From: GCA-2686765 sp036012725
Lineage (GTDB): Bacteria; Pseudomonadota; Alphaproteobacteria; Rhodospirillales; 2-02-FULL-58-16
Assembly: GCA_036012725.1 (NCBI GenBank)
Contig: DASCPW010000008.1
Coordinates: 1-16,869 of the forward strand
Length of the DNA: 16,869 nucleotides
Reading direction: 5' to 3'
A program made the translations under genes and the position numbers. The notes under the pieces are model-generated. The model saw only the letters and a program-made list of their open reading frames with translations, had not been told where the DNA came from and did no database searches. This document shows, piece by piece, positions 1 through 6,209 of the stretch (position 1 is the first letter of the stretch; each line of letters opens with the position of its first letter).

Positions 1-42
1 CTTATCTTTATCGTCTTTCTTATCTTTTTCTTTGTCCACCAT
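1..42 (-). CDS. 5' end of a Lys/Asp-rich protein (partial)
   Basis: A minus-strand reading frame starts with ATG at 42-40 and leaves the window after 14 codons (MVDKEKDKKDDKDK). A perfect AGGAGG Shine-Dalgarno lies at 50-45. This is only 2 nt from the ATG but 5 nt from the next codon, GTG at 39-37, so the GTG may be the true start. The visible residues are almost all Lys and Asp, which suggests a charged, probably disordered N-terminus. No family can be named from so little sequence. A G12 tract (C12 on this strand) lies 27 nt upstream of the ATG, in the position of a promoter or leader. Confidence 0.55.
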   Translation of the reverse strand, partial: MVDKEKDKKDDKDK

Positions 43-69
43 TTCCTCCTATTCGAGCGACGCGCGCGT

Positions 70-81
70 GGGGGGGGGGGG
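70..81. repeat. G12 homopolymer tract
   Basis: Twelve consecutive G residues lie on the + strand in intergenic DNA. They are upstream of the Lys/Asp-rich minus-strand gene and just beyond the DUF423 remnant. It is the longest mononucleotide run in the window. It could be a slippage-prone (phase-variable) spacer or a sequencing or assembly uncertainty. Confidence 0.9.
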
Positions 82-200
82 TAATAGCAAATCATCGGCA
101 TGCACTCTAGATGAAAAATTGGCTGTCAGCATTTTCCCCGGCAGCATCGAGCCCCATGAACGAAGCACAACCCGGCGCTGGGGCCGCTGCCCTGACGGCC

Positions 201-377
201 TCACTCCTCGCTTTCCGCCGTCCGGCAAGATGCCAGCAATGCCAGAGCGTGCCACATCTGGTAGTTGTCTCCCAGCATGAAGGTCTCACGGTGCGCGGGG
301 TTGGCGACTTCCAGCCAATGGCGGCCACAGGCTCTCTCAAAAACCGCCAGCAAGCCGCTCAAACCGCCAAGAAAAAA
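201..377 (-). pseudogene. DUF423 (YgdD-like) membrane protein remnant
   Basis: Reading the minus strand from 377 to the TGA at 203-201 gives 58 codons that contain LGGLSGLLAV, then NPAHRETFMLGDNYQMWHAL, then ALLA. The LGGLSGLLAV opening and the YQM(W/Y)HALALL block, in this order and spacing, are characteristic of DUF423 small inner-membrane proteins, which are usually about 110-130 aa with four membrane segments. An in-frame TAG lies directly before the first residues (380-378), while a plausible start-side sequence (GHSFFL) sits in the neighbouring frame, so the 5' end is frameshifted. After SEE-stop the C-terminal half is missing. A weak possible continuation (GLCFVHG and similar) lies in another frame around 110-170. 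I regard this as a multiply frameshifted pseudogene. The function of the family is unknown. Confidence 0.6.
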
Positions 378-436
378 CTATGTCCGAATGCTGGTGCGCC
401 CCGCGCGAAGATTTCAGATTGATTGCCGCAAATGCC

Positions 437-676
437 CTATCCGCCTTCCAGCATCGGGCAGATGCCGCTGCTACATTCCGGGCCGCCACAAGGTGTCTCG
501 AGAGACTTGGCGCCGGAGTTGACATGGGGTGCCATCATGCTCTTCGTGACCTTTCCATCGCCGCATTCTGGACAAGCAATCCCATCGGCTTGCACCTTGC
601 TTTCGTAATCAGAAATGGAATTGAACCATTCCTCGAAAGCATGGCCTTTGGAACATTGGAGTGTGTAAACGATCAT
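437..676 (-). CDS. DUF1178-like small zinc-ribbon protein
   Basis: The product is 79 aa and begins MIVYTLQCSKGHAFEEWF. This closely matches the N-terminus of DUF1178 proteins, in which a hydrophobic strand precedes CxxGHxFE. A second pair of cysteines (CPECGDGKVTKSMMAP, residues about 36-51) completes a zinc ribbon. Typical DUF1178 proteins are about 140-160 aa. This one stops after a short Cys/Gly tail (CGGPECSSGICPMLEGG) that resembles the tail of FmdB-type zinc ribbons. It may be a short variant or a truncated copy. I chose the ATG at 676 because a GTG immediately upstream adds only one residue. A GGGAGG sequence lies about 11 nt before the ATG. The biochemical role is unknown; metal binding is inferred from the cysteines. 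Confidence 0.7.
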   Translation of the reverse strand: MIVYTLQCSKGHAFEEWFNSISDYESKVQADGIACPECGDGKVTKSMMAPHVNSGAKSLETPCGGPECSSGICPMLEGG

Positions 677-686
677 CACAAAAAAT

Positions 687-703
687 GCCTCCCTTACGGG
701 GGC
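687..703. other. Hairpin overlapping the DUF1178-like leader
   Basis: GCCTCC at 687-692 can pair with GGGGGC at 698-703 around a five-base loop, with one G-U pair on the + strand. On the minus strand the same stem has an A-C mismatch, contains the GGGAGG ribosome-binding sequence, and is followed by a run of six T just before the start codon. It could modulate translation or termination of the small zinc-ribbon gene. The evidence is base pairing only. Confidence 0.25.
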
Positions 704-769
704 TTTATACCCTCCCCCACCTTCCGAGTTAACCGATTATTGAAGGTTGTGGTGCTGTAATGACCGGTA

Positions 770-1165
770 GTGACAGGAAACAGGCCCGGCGCGCGCCAAA
801 CCAGCATGACGCATAACCCCATGGTTTTCGATCTGAGAGACGCAACCTTGCCGCTCTTGGTGCCGGGTATTTTGTTGTTGATGGGATACGCGATTTTATC
901 CGCCATCGGCTTGCTGCCGTGGTTTTGGCAGGCGGGATTGGCCTTTGCCCCTTGTGCCGTACTCGCCGGAGACCTCGTCATCAGTGACTTCTTCCATTGT
1001 CGAGCTCATAAAGGTAGAAAAAAGTTGATAGGTTCATTTTTTTATATTGCAATATGCTTATATTGGAAAATAGTAATGCTATTGAGGCCGGGCCGGCGCC
1101 GACGAAGGCCCCCAAGTAAATTGGCTGATGATGGTTTTGCCGACATGTTTTGCTCTATAGAATGA
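770..1165 (+). CDS. Possible small membrane protein, unrecognised
   Basis: This is an open frame of 131 codons from GTG at 770; ATG at 806 and 821 are alternative starts. No convincing ribosome-binding site precedes any of them. Residues about 28-67 contain two hydrophobic stretches (LLVPGILLLMGYAILSAIGL, then an Ala/Leu-rich segment). A third hydrophobic stretch (about 86-103) comes from the T-rich DNA near 1030-1080. A basic patch (PGRRRRRPPSK) follows. I recognise no family. The 3' third overlaps the AT-rich region that I consider the likely promoter zone of the downstream gap-arsJ genes, and base composition changes sharply near 1010. The reading frame may therefore be fortuitous or only partly real. 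Confidence 0.3.
   Translation: MTGNRPGARQTSMTHNPMVFDLRDATLPLLVPGILLLMGYAILSAIGLLPWFWQAGLAFAPCAVLAGDLVISDFFHCRAHKGRKKLIGSFFYIAICLYWKIVMLLRPGRRRRRPPSKLADDGFADMFCSIE
1025..1076 (+). promoter_or_regulatory. AT-rich candidate promoter/operator before gap-arsJ
   Basis: This short AT-rich island in GC-rich DNA contains a perfect 12-bp palindrome (ATATTGCAATAT, 1044-1055). It also has two copies of TATATTG, at 1043-1049 and 1059-1065, 16 bp apart. TTGATA (1025-1030) could be a -35 element. ArsJ operons are usually arsenic-responsive through ArsR, whose operators are AT-rich dyads, but no arsR gene is in this window. The composition and position suggest a regulatory region. The exact promoter elements and the regulator are inference. 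Confidence 0.35.
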
Positions 1166-1184
1166 TGTCTTATCGGGAATTTCA

Positions 1185-2192
1185 ATGAGCGTTCGGATCG
1201 GCATCAACGGCTTCGGCAGGATGGGGCGTCTGGCCCTGCGCGCCGCCTGGGATTGGCCGCAGTTGCGGTTCGTCCACGTCAATGAAAGCAAGGCCGATGA
1301 GAAAACCTCGGCACACCTTTTGGAATTTGATTCCGTTCACGGCCGTTGGCACCGCGAGATCGCCGCCTATGACGCCGCCATCGGCATCGACGGCCAGTGC
1401 CTGACCTACAGCCGCCATCCGGCGCCCGGCGACGCGCCTTGGAACGAGACCGGCGTTGACATCCTGCTTGAATGCAGCGGCGCTTTCCGAACGCTTGCAA
1501 CCCTGAAACCCTATTTCGACGGCGGCATCGCCAAGGTGATTGTCGCCGCCCCGGTCAAGGACGGCGCTCTCAACATCGTCATGGGCGTCAACGACCACCT
1601 TTATGACCCCGATGAACACCATTTGATCACCGCCGCCTCTTGCACCACCAACTGCCTGGCGCCGGTAGTCAAGGTCGTTCACGAAAGCTTGGGCATCCGC
1701 CACGGCTCCTACACCACCATCCACGATCCAACCAACACGCAAGTGATGGTGGACATGGCCCATAAGGACCTGCGCCGGGCCCGTTCGGCCCTGATGTCGC
1801 TTATCCCGACGACCACCGGTTCGGCGGCCGCCATTGGCCTGATCTATCCGGAACTACTGGGCAAGTTGGACGGCATCGCGGTCAGGGTTCCCCTGCTCAA
1901 CGCCTCCTTGACCGACTGCATTTTCGAGGTCGAGCGGCCGACGACGGTAGCGGAGGTCAACAATCTGTTCCGGAGTGCCGCCGAAGGGAAGTTAAAAGGC
2001 ATCCTGGGCTACGAGGAGCGGCCATTGGTTTCCGTGGACTATGTCAACGATATCCGCTCTGCTATTGTCGACGGGTTGTCGACCAAGATCGTCAACGGCA
2101 CTCACCTGAAAGTGCTGGCTTGGTATGATAACGAAATCGGCTACGTCAACCGGATGATGGAACTGGCGCTGAAAGTGGCAAAGAGCCTGTAG
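1185..2192 (+). CDS. gap: ArsJ-associated glyceraldehyde-3-phosphate dehydrogenase
   Basis: This 335-aa protein has the full GAPDH fold. The NAD-binding start is GINGFGRMGR (residues 6-15), the catalytic motif is ASCTTN with Cys153, and a partner His lies at 180. The segment after that His reads TTIHDPTNTQ rather than the usual TVHSYTNDQ of housekeeping GAPDH, and RRARSALMSLIPTTTG follows. This pattern is typical of the GAPDH paralogues encoded next to arsJ. In that system the enzyme adds arsenate to glyceraldehyde-3-phosphate and forms 1-arseno-3-phosphoglycerate, which ArsJ exports. The neighbouring arsJ, 43 bp downstream on the same strand, supports this role over central glycolysis. The start is ATG at 1185, preceded by a weak CGGGA. 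Length is normal for the family and all key residues are present. Confidence 0.93.
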   Translation: MSVRIGINGFGRMGRLALRAAWDWPQLRFVHVNESKADEKTSAHLLEFDSVHGRWHREIAAYDAAIGIDGQCLTYSRHPAPGDAPWNETGVDILLECSGAFRTLATLKPYFDGGIAKVIVAAPVKDGALNIVMGVNDHLYDPDEHHLITAASCTTNCLAPVVKVVHESLGIRHGSYTTIHDPTNTQVMVDMAHKDLRRARSALMSLIPTTTGSAAAIGLIYPELLGKLDGIAVRVPLLNASLTDCIFEVERPTTVAEVNNLFRSAAEGKLKGILGYEERPLVSVDYVNDIRSAIVDGLSTKIVNGTHLKVLAWYDNEIGYVNRMMELALKVAKSL

Positions 2193-2215
2193 GCGAACCC
2201 CCGGGGTCACGCCAA

Positions 2216-2225
2216 GGGGGGGGGG
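2216..2225 (+). repeat. G10 tract in the gap-arsJ spacer
   Basis: Ten consecutive G residues lie between the gap stop codon and the arsJ start, ending 10 nt before the arsJ ATG. The tract abuts the likely arsJ ribosome-binding sequence (GAGAAGG, 2225-2231). A change in tract length would alter leader spacing or structure but not the reading frame. Confidence 0.85.
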
Positions 2226-2235
2226 AGAAGGTGCC

Positions 2236-3483
2236 ATGGAAGACAAGCGGCGGCCGCTCTTTGGGTCCCACGTTTACCTGGTGGTCACGCTCGCCTACTG
2301 GGCCTTCACCATCACCGACGGCGCCATCCACATGCTGGTTGTACTGCATTTCCACAACATTGGTTTCAGCCCGCTCAAAATCGCCTTCTTGTTTCTCTTC
2401 TACGAGATTTTCGGCATCGTCACCAACGGCCTGGGCGGCTGGATCGCCGCCCATGTCGGGCTTAACCGGACGATGATCGCCGGTGGGTTCCTGCAGGTAT
2501 TGGCGCTTGCCATGCTGGCCATGGACCCGTCGTGGCTAAGCATCGCTTACGTAATGACGGCGATGGCGCTGTCGGGGATCGCCAAGGACTTAAACAAGAT
2601 GAGCGCCAAGTCCAGCGTCAAGCTGCTGATCCCTGAGGGCGAGGACTCCAGGCTCTTCAAGCTGGTGGCGATACTGACCGGCTCCAAGAACACGCTCAAG
2701 GGAGCCGGGTTCTTCGTCGGCGGGCTGCTCTTGTACCTGACGACCTTTCAGTTGGCCTTGGCGGCGCTGGCCGGTTTCGTGTTCGTGGTCTACGTACTGG
2801 CCACGATCTTCCTGCCTGTGAGGATGGGGGTTACCAAGACGAAGGCCAAATTCAAGCAGATATTCTCCAAGACGCGGGAAATCAATCTGCTGTCGGCGGC
2901 ACGGTTTTTCCTCTTTGGCTCCCGCGACATCTGGTTCGTGATCGGGCTGCCGGTTTTCCTGCAATCGGTGGCTGGCTGGGACCATGTCCAGGTGGGATCG
3001 TTCCTGGCATTTTGGGTGATAGGTTACGGAATCGTCCAGGCGGCGGCGCCGGCACTGCTTCGCAAAAGCGGCCATGGCAAGGGCCCGGACGGCGCCAGCG
3101 CCCGCAACTGGACCTTCCTGCTTGCCATCTTTCCGGCGGCAATTGCCTTGTCATTGATAGCCGGCCACGACCCCGCCACCGTTCTAATCATCGGCCTGGC
3201 CGCTTTCGGCTTGGTCTTCGCCATCAACTCGTCGGTCCACTCCTACCTTATCCTGTGGTTTTCCGACCACGACAAGGTGGCGATGAACGTCGGCTTTTAC
3301 TACATGGCCAACGCCGCCGGCCGGTTGACCGGCACGGTGCTGTCCGGCTGGGCCTATCAAACTCAGGGGCTGGTCGGATGCCTGTGGTGGTCAACCGGAT
3401 TCGTGCTCGCCGCGGCGCTGCTGTCGATCCTGCTGCCGACGCACGCGGCTAGGCAACAGCTGGCGGACCGCCAGCCCTCTTGA
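2236..3483 (+). CDS. arsJ: ArsJ organoarsenical efflux MFS permease
   Basis: This 415-aa polytopic membrane protein of the major facilitator superfamily has about 10-12 hydrophobic segments. It carries blocks I recognise from ArsJ: YWAFTITDGAIHMLVVLHFH near residues 21-40, YEIFGIVTNGLGGW at 56-69, and GIAKDLNKMSAKSSVK at 114-129 followed by the LTGSKNTLKGAGFF region. ArsJ exports 1-arseno-3-phosphoglycerate, made by the GAPDH paralogue encoded just upstream. The arsenate ester then breaks down outside, so the pair confers arsenate resistance. The start is ATG at 2236 with GAGAAGG upstream. The gene is full length. No arsR, arsC or acr3 is visible here. The next gene, bioF, starts 13 bp after the stop codon, so arsJ may be cotranscribed with the biotin genes. 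Confidence 0.95.
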   Translation: MEDKRRPLFGSHVYLVVTLAYWAFTITDGAIHMLVVLHFHNIGFSPLKIAFLFLFYEIFGIVTNGLGGWIAAHVGLNRTMIAGGFLQVLALAMLAMDPSWLSIAYVMTAMALSGIAKDLNKMSAKSSVKLLIPEGEDSRLFKLVAILTGSKNTLKGAGFFVGGLLLYLTTFQLALAALAGFVFVVYVLATIFLPVRMGVTKTKAKFKQIFSKTREINLLSAARFFLFGSRDIWFVIGLPVFLQSVAGWDHVQVGSFLAFWVIGYGIVQAAAPALLRKSGHGKGPDGASARNWTFLLAIFPAAIALSLIAGHDPATVLIIGLAAFGLVFAINSSVHSYLILWFSDHDKVAMNVGFYYMANAAGRLTGTVLSGWAYQTQGLVGCLWWSTGFVLAAALLSILLPTHAARQQLADRQPS

Positions 3484-3496
3484 CTATCGGCAAGGG

Positions 3497-4702
3497 ATGG
3501 TTCAGACCGCCGGAATGTCCCCGCCCGGCCGACAGTTCGAGCAGACTTTGGAGTCCTTCCTCGAGGATTTGCGGAGCTCCGGCCGTCACCGCCGCTTGCG
3601 GGTCTTCGCGACCGCCGGCAATGGCCGGGTTGCCGCCGGCGGGCGGCAGTTGCTGAATTTTTCCTCCAACGATTACTTAGGGCTCGCCAGGCACCCGGCC
3701 TTGATAGAGCGCGCCCGCCGATGGGCCGAGGCCTGGGGAACCGGCGCCACCGCCTCGCGGCTGGTTTGCGGCACCCTGGAACTGCACCAGGCGGTCGAGG
3801 AAAAGCTGGCGAAAGGCAAGGGGGCGCCGGCGGCGCTGATTTTCAACAGCGGCTTTCAGGCCAATTCGGCGGTGCTGGCGGCGCTTTTCGACAAAAACTT
3901 CCTTGGCGGCGCGCCGCTGGTTTTCAGCGACCGCTTGAACCACGCCAGTATCCACCACGGCTGCAAGGCCGCAGGAGCGCGGCAAATCCGCTACCGCCAC
4001 AACGACATGGATCACCTGCAAGAGCTTCTGCAAACCAATGCCGGCAAGCCTGGGGTCCGCTTCATCGTCACCGAGACGGTCTTCTCCATGGACGGCGACC
4101 GGGTCGACGTGGATGTCCTGAGCGGTCTGGCAAAACGTTACGGCGCTTTTCTCTATCTCGACGAAGCACACGCCACCGGCGTCTTCGGGCGGAACGGTTT
4201 CGGCCTGGCGGCGGGCCATTCCGTCGATCTGGTGATGGGCACTTTTTCCAAGGGGCTCGGCGGTTTCGGGGCTTATGTGGCCTGTTCCGGGAAGCTGCGC
4301 GAATATCTGATCAACCGCTGTTCGGGCTTCATCTATTCGACCGCCCTGCCGCCGGCGGTGTTGGGCGCCATAGACGCCGCCTTAGACCTGCTGCCGAGCC
4401 TGGAGGCCGAGCGGCAGCGCTTGCTGGCGATGGCGGAGAAGGTGCGCCATGCCTTTAGAGGCGCCGGCATCGACGTCGGTACTTCCTCGACCCAGATCAT
4501 CCCGGCCATTGTCGGCTCGGATGAACGCGCCTTGTCGATGGCCGGGGAATTGGAAACAAAAGGCATCCTAGGCGTCGCTGTCCGCCCGCCTTCCGTCCCG
4601 CAAGGGGCCAGCCGCATCCGCTTCGCCTTGAGCGCCGCCCACTCGGACAGGGATATCGAACGCCTGATCCGCACGGTCGGCGCACTAAGCGAGGGTGCAT
4701 GA
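3497..4702 (+). CDS. bioF: 8-amino-7-oxononanoate synthase
   Basis: BioF is a PLP enzyme that condenses pimeloyl-ACP (or CoA) with L-alanine, the first ring-assembly step of biotin synthesis. The 401-aa sequence shows the alpha-oxoamine synthase signatures NFSSNDYLGL (54-63), GTGATASRLVCGT (81-93), FSDRLNHAS (143-151) and DEAHATGVFG (222-231). The PLP lysine is in GTFSKGLGG (Lys252), with Asp222 and His225 as cofactor contacts. I use the ATG at 3497, although its AAGGG lies directly against the start. ATG at 3515 (residue 7) is an alternative that leaves the domain intact. The stop overlaps the next gene by ATGA, indicating translational coupling. All key residues are present. Confidence 0.95.
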   Translation: MVQTAGMSPPGRQFEQTLESFLEDLRSSGRHRRLRVFATAGNGRVAAGGRQLLNFSSNDYLGLARHPALIERARRWAEAWGTGATASRLVCGTLELHQAVEEKLAKGKGAPAALIFNSGFQANSAVLAALFDKNFLGGAPLVFSDRLNHASIHHGCKAAGARQIRYRHNDMDHLQELLQTNAGKPGVRFIVTETVFSMDGDRVDVDVLSGLAKRYGAFLYLDEAHATGVFGRNGFGLAAGHSVDLVMGTFSKGLGGFGAYVACSGKLREYLINRCSGFIYSTALPPAVLGAIDAALDLLPSLEAERQRLLAMAEKVRHAFRGAGIDVGTSSTQIIPAIVGSDERALSMAGELETKGILGVAVRPPSVPQGASRIRFALSAAHSDRDIERLIRTVGALSEGA

Positions 4703-5370
4703 AAGCACCGCTTTTGGTTCTGGTTCACGGCTGGGGGTTCGACGCCGGCGTCTGGACGCCACTTTGCAAGGCCCTTGACGGGGTGGAGACGGCCGCTTTC
4801 GATCTCGGTTTTTACGGGCGGCCGCGCCGCCCCGCCCTTCCCGGCGGTGGTTCGCGCCCGCTGGTCGCCGTCGGCCATTCGCTCGGCCTGCTGTGGCTTT
4901 TGCACGAACGGCCGTTCCCTTGGCGGGGGCTTATCGGAATCAACGGATTTCCCAGATTCGCCCAGACGGGTGATTTCCCCGAGGGCGTGCCGGCACGGAT
5001 TTTGGATCGCATGGCCGCCAGGCTCAAGCATTCGCCGCTGCGCGTCGTTGAAGATTTTCTCGCCCGTTCGGGCGTCCTAAAAGCCTGGACGGCGGAGGGA
5101 GAGCCCGACGCGGAAACCCTCGGGCGGGGCCTGGAATGGCTGCGGCAATGGGACGGCCGCGCCGCTTTTGCCTCCGAGCCCGGCGCCGTTTTGCTGCTCA
5201 ACGCCACCGCCGATGCGATCATTTCCGAAGCCATGGTTCGGGCCGCCATTTCCGGGCGCAATGGCGCCGAACCGAAGTGGCGGCGTGGCGGCGATCATTC
5301 ATTGTTGCTGTCCGATCCCGAATGGTGCGCGCTTCGCATCCGCGCATTCCTGGCGGAATTGGACCACTAG
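4699..5370 (+). CDS. BioH-like alpha/beta hydrolase (pimeloyl-ACP methyl ester esterase)
   Basis: This 223-aa alpha/beta hydrolase is encoded between bioF and bioC and overlaps bioF by 4 nt. It has the oxyanion motif HGWGFDAGVW (10-19), much like the HGWGLNAEVW of E. coli BioH. The nucleophile elbow is GHSLG with Ser61, Asp172 sits in NATADAI, and His200 sits in GGDHSLLL, giving a complete Ser-Asp-His triad. In the BioC pathway an esterase removes the methyl group from pimeloyl-ACP methyl ester to free pimeloyl-ACP for BioF. This position and motif set fit that job. It is about 30 aa shorter than E. coli BioH and the cap region is poorly alike, so it may belong to another of the analogous bioH-type esterase families. 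I leave the symbol open. Confidence 0.82.
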   Translation: MKAPLLVLVHGWGFDAGVWTPLCKALDGVETAAFDLGFYGRPRRPALPGGGSRPLVAVGHSLGLLWLLHERPFPWRGLIGINGFPRFAQTGDFPEGVPARILDRMAARLKHSPLRVVEDFLARSGVLKAWTAEGEPDAETLGRGLEWLRQWDGRAAFASEPGAVLLLNATADAIISEAMVRAAISGRNGAEPKWRRGGDHSLLLSDPEWCALRIRAFLAELDH

Positions 5371-5371
5371 C

Positions 5372-6169
5372 ATGAAGGGGGAAGGCAAAAAAGCCATCCG
5401 CCTCGCCTTTTCCGCCGCCGCCGCCACTTATGACGGCGCCGCCGAGATACACCGCCATGCCGCCGGGAACCTGGCCGGCAAGGTCTCGGGATTGGCGCTC
5501 GGGCCGAAGCCCACCGTTCTTGAAGTCGGCTGCGGAACCGGCCTTTTCACGGCCGAGCTGGCGGCCCGCTTCGCCGGGGCCAGATTGCTGATCAGCGACC
5601 TGTCGCCGGCCATGGTGGAGCGCTGCCGCCGCCGCCTGGGTGAAAAACCGGGGCGTTTTTTTCTGGCCATGGACGGCGAGACGCCGGCGTCGGCAAGCAA
5701 CCTGGATATGATCGTTAGCAGCTTGGCCGTGCAATGGTTCTTGGACCTTGAAAGCGGCCTCGGCCGTTTGACCGCCGGCCTGAAACCGGGAGGCGTCCTC
5801 GCCTTCGCCACCTTCGGGACCGACACCTTCCGGGAATGGCGAAAGGCCAATGACGATTTGGGCCATTCCCCGGGCACGCACCAATACCTCCGGCGGGACC
5901 AACTGGAACGGCTGTTGGCGCCGATCGGCCCTACGCGGGTCGATGAGGAACGGCTGCAAGTCAGCTATCCCGATGGCCTTGCCTTTCTCCGCTCCCTCAA
6001 AGCGTTGGGGGGGCATCTGCCCGGTCCGGGCTACCTGCCTCTCTCTCCTGGCGCGCTCAGACGGGTGCTGGGTCATTTTGACCGGACGGCGGCGGGGCAA
6101 GACGGGGTCACGCTGACCCACCATCTCCTCTATGCCGTTGTTTTTCGGAATTGTGAAAGTAAGAACTAG
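5372..6169 (+). CDS. bioC: Malonyl-ACP O-methyltransferase
   Basis: BioC methylates the free carboxyl of malonyl-ACP so that fatty-acid enzymes can extend it to pimeloyl-ACP methyl ester. The 265-aa product has the BioC N-terminal signature (FSAAAATYDGAAEIHRHAAG, 13-32) and the SAM-binding motif VLEVGCGTG (49-57). Typical following strands are present (ISDLSPAM at 74-81, and NLDMIVSSLAVQWF). The ATG at 5372 lies 1 nt after the esterase stop and places the family N-terminus exactly. A longer in-frame extension upstream overlaps the esterase and is not credible. A run of seven G (6007-6013) sits inside the gene without disturbing the frame. The TAG stop at 6167-6169 is the start of a repeated sequence that recurs before bioD. 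Confidence 0.92.
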   Translation: MKGEGKKAIRLAFSAAAATYDGAAEIHRHAAGNLAGKVSGLALGPKPTVLEVGCGTGLFTAELAARFAGARLLISDLSPAMVERCRRRLGEKPGRFFLAMDGETPASASNLDMIVSSLAVQWFLDLESGLGRLTAGLKPGGVLAFATFGTDTFREWRKANDDLGHSPGTHQYLRRDQLERLLAPIGPTRVDEERLQVSYPDGLAFLRSLKALGGHLPGPGYLPLSPGALRRVLGHFDRTAAGQDGVTLTHHLLYAVVFRNCESKN

Positions 6170-6198
6170 ACATGAAGGATGTTTTTGTCACCAGCACC
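6167..6198 (+). repeat. Upstream copy of the bioC-stop/bioD-start sequence
   Basis: This 32-nt segment matches 6621-6652 at 28 of 32 positions by eye. It contains the bioC stop codon and an ATG at 6172, placed 2 nt after that stop as expected for a tight operon. The ATG opens MKDVFVTST and then hits TGA at 6199-6201, compared with MKGVFVTGTDTG in the intact bioD. It is therefore a decapitated, decayed bioD 5' end. Confidence 0.85.
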
Positions 6199-6201
6199 TG
6201 A
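6172..6201 (+). pseudogene. bioD 5'-end fragment (9 codons)
   Basis: The frame ATG AAG GAT GTT TTT GTC ACC AGC ACC TGA encodes MKDVFVTST. Seven of these nine residues equal the first nine of the functional bioD at 6626. The Gly that starts the P-loop (GTDTGIGKT) has become Ser, and the frame terminates at once. The sequence beyond 6198 no longer resembles bioD. It is what remains of bioD at its expected place directly behind bioC. Confidence 0.7.
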
Positions 6202-6209
6202 AGGACGCC

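Noticed and set aside
3721..4458. A 245-codon open frame on the + strand inside bioF
   Set aside because: It lies wholly inside bioF in another frame and is rich in Arg, Gly and Pro, as expected for a shadow of a GC-rich gene. bioF itself has every catalytic motif.
5219..6124. A 301-codon minus-strand open frame opposite bioC
   Set aside because: It is antisense to bioC and the esterase, has low-complexity Arg/Gly-rich composition, and shows no family motif. bioC is unambiguous on the other strand.
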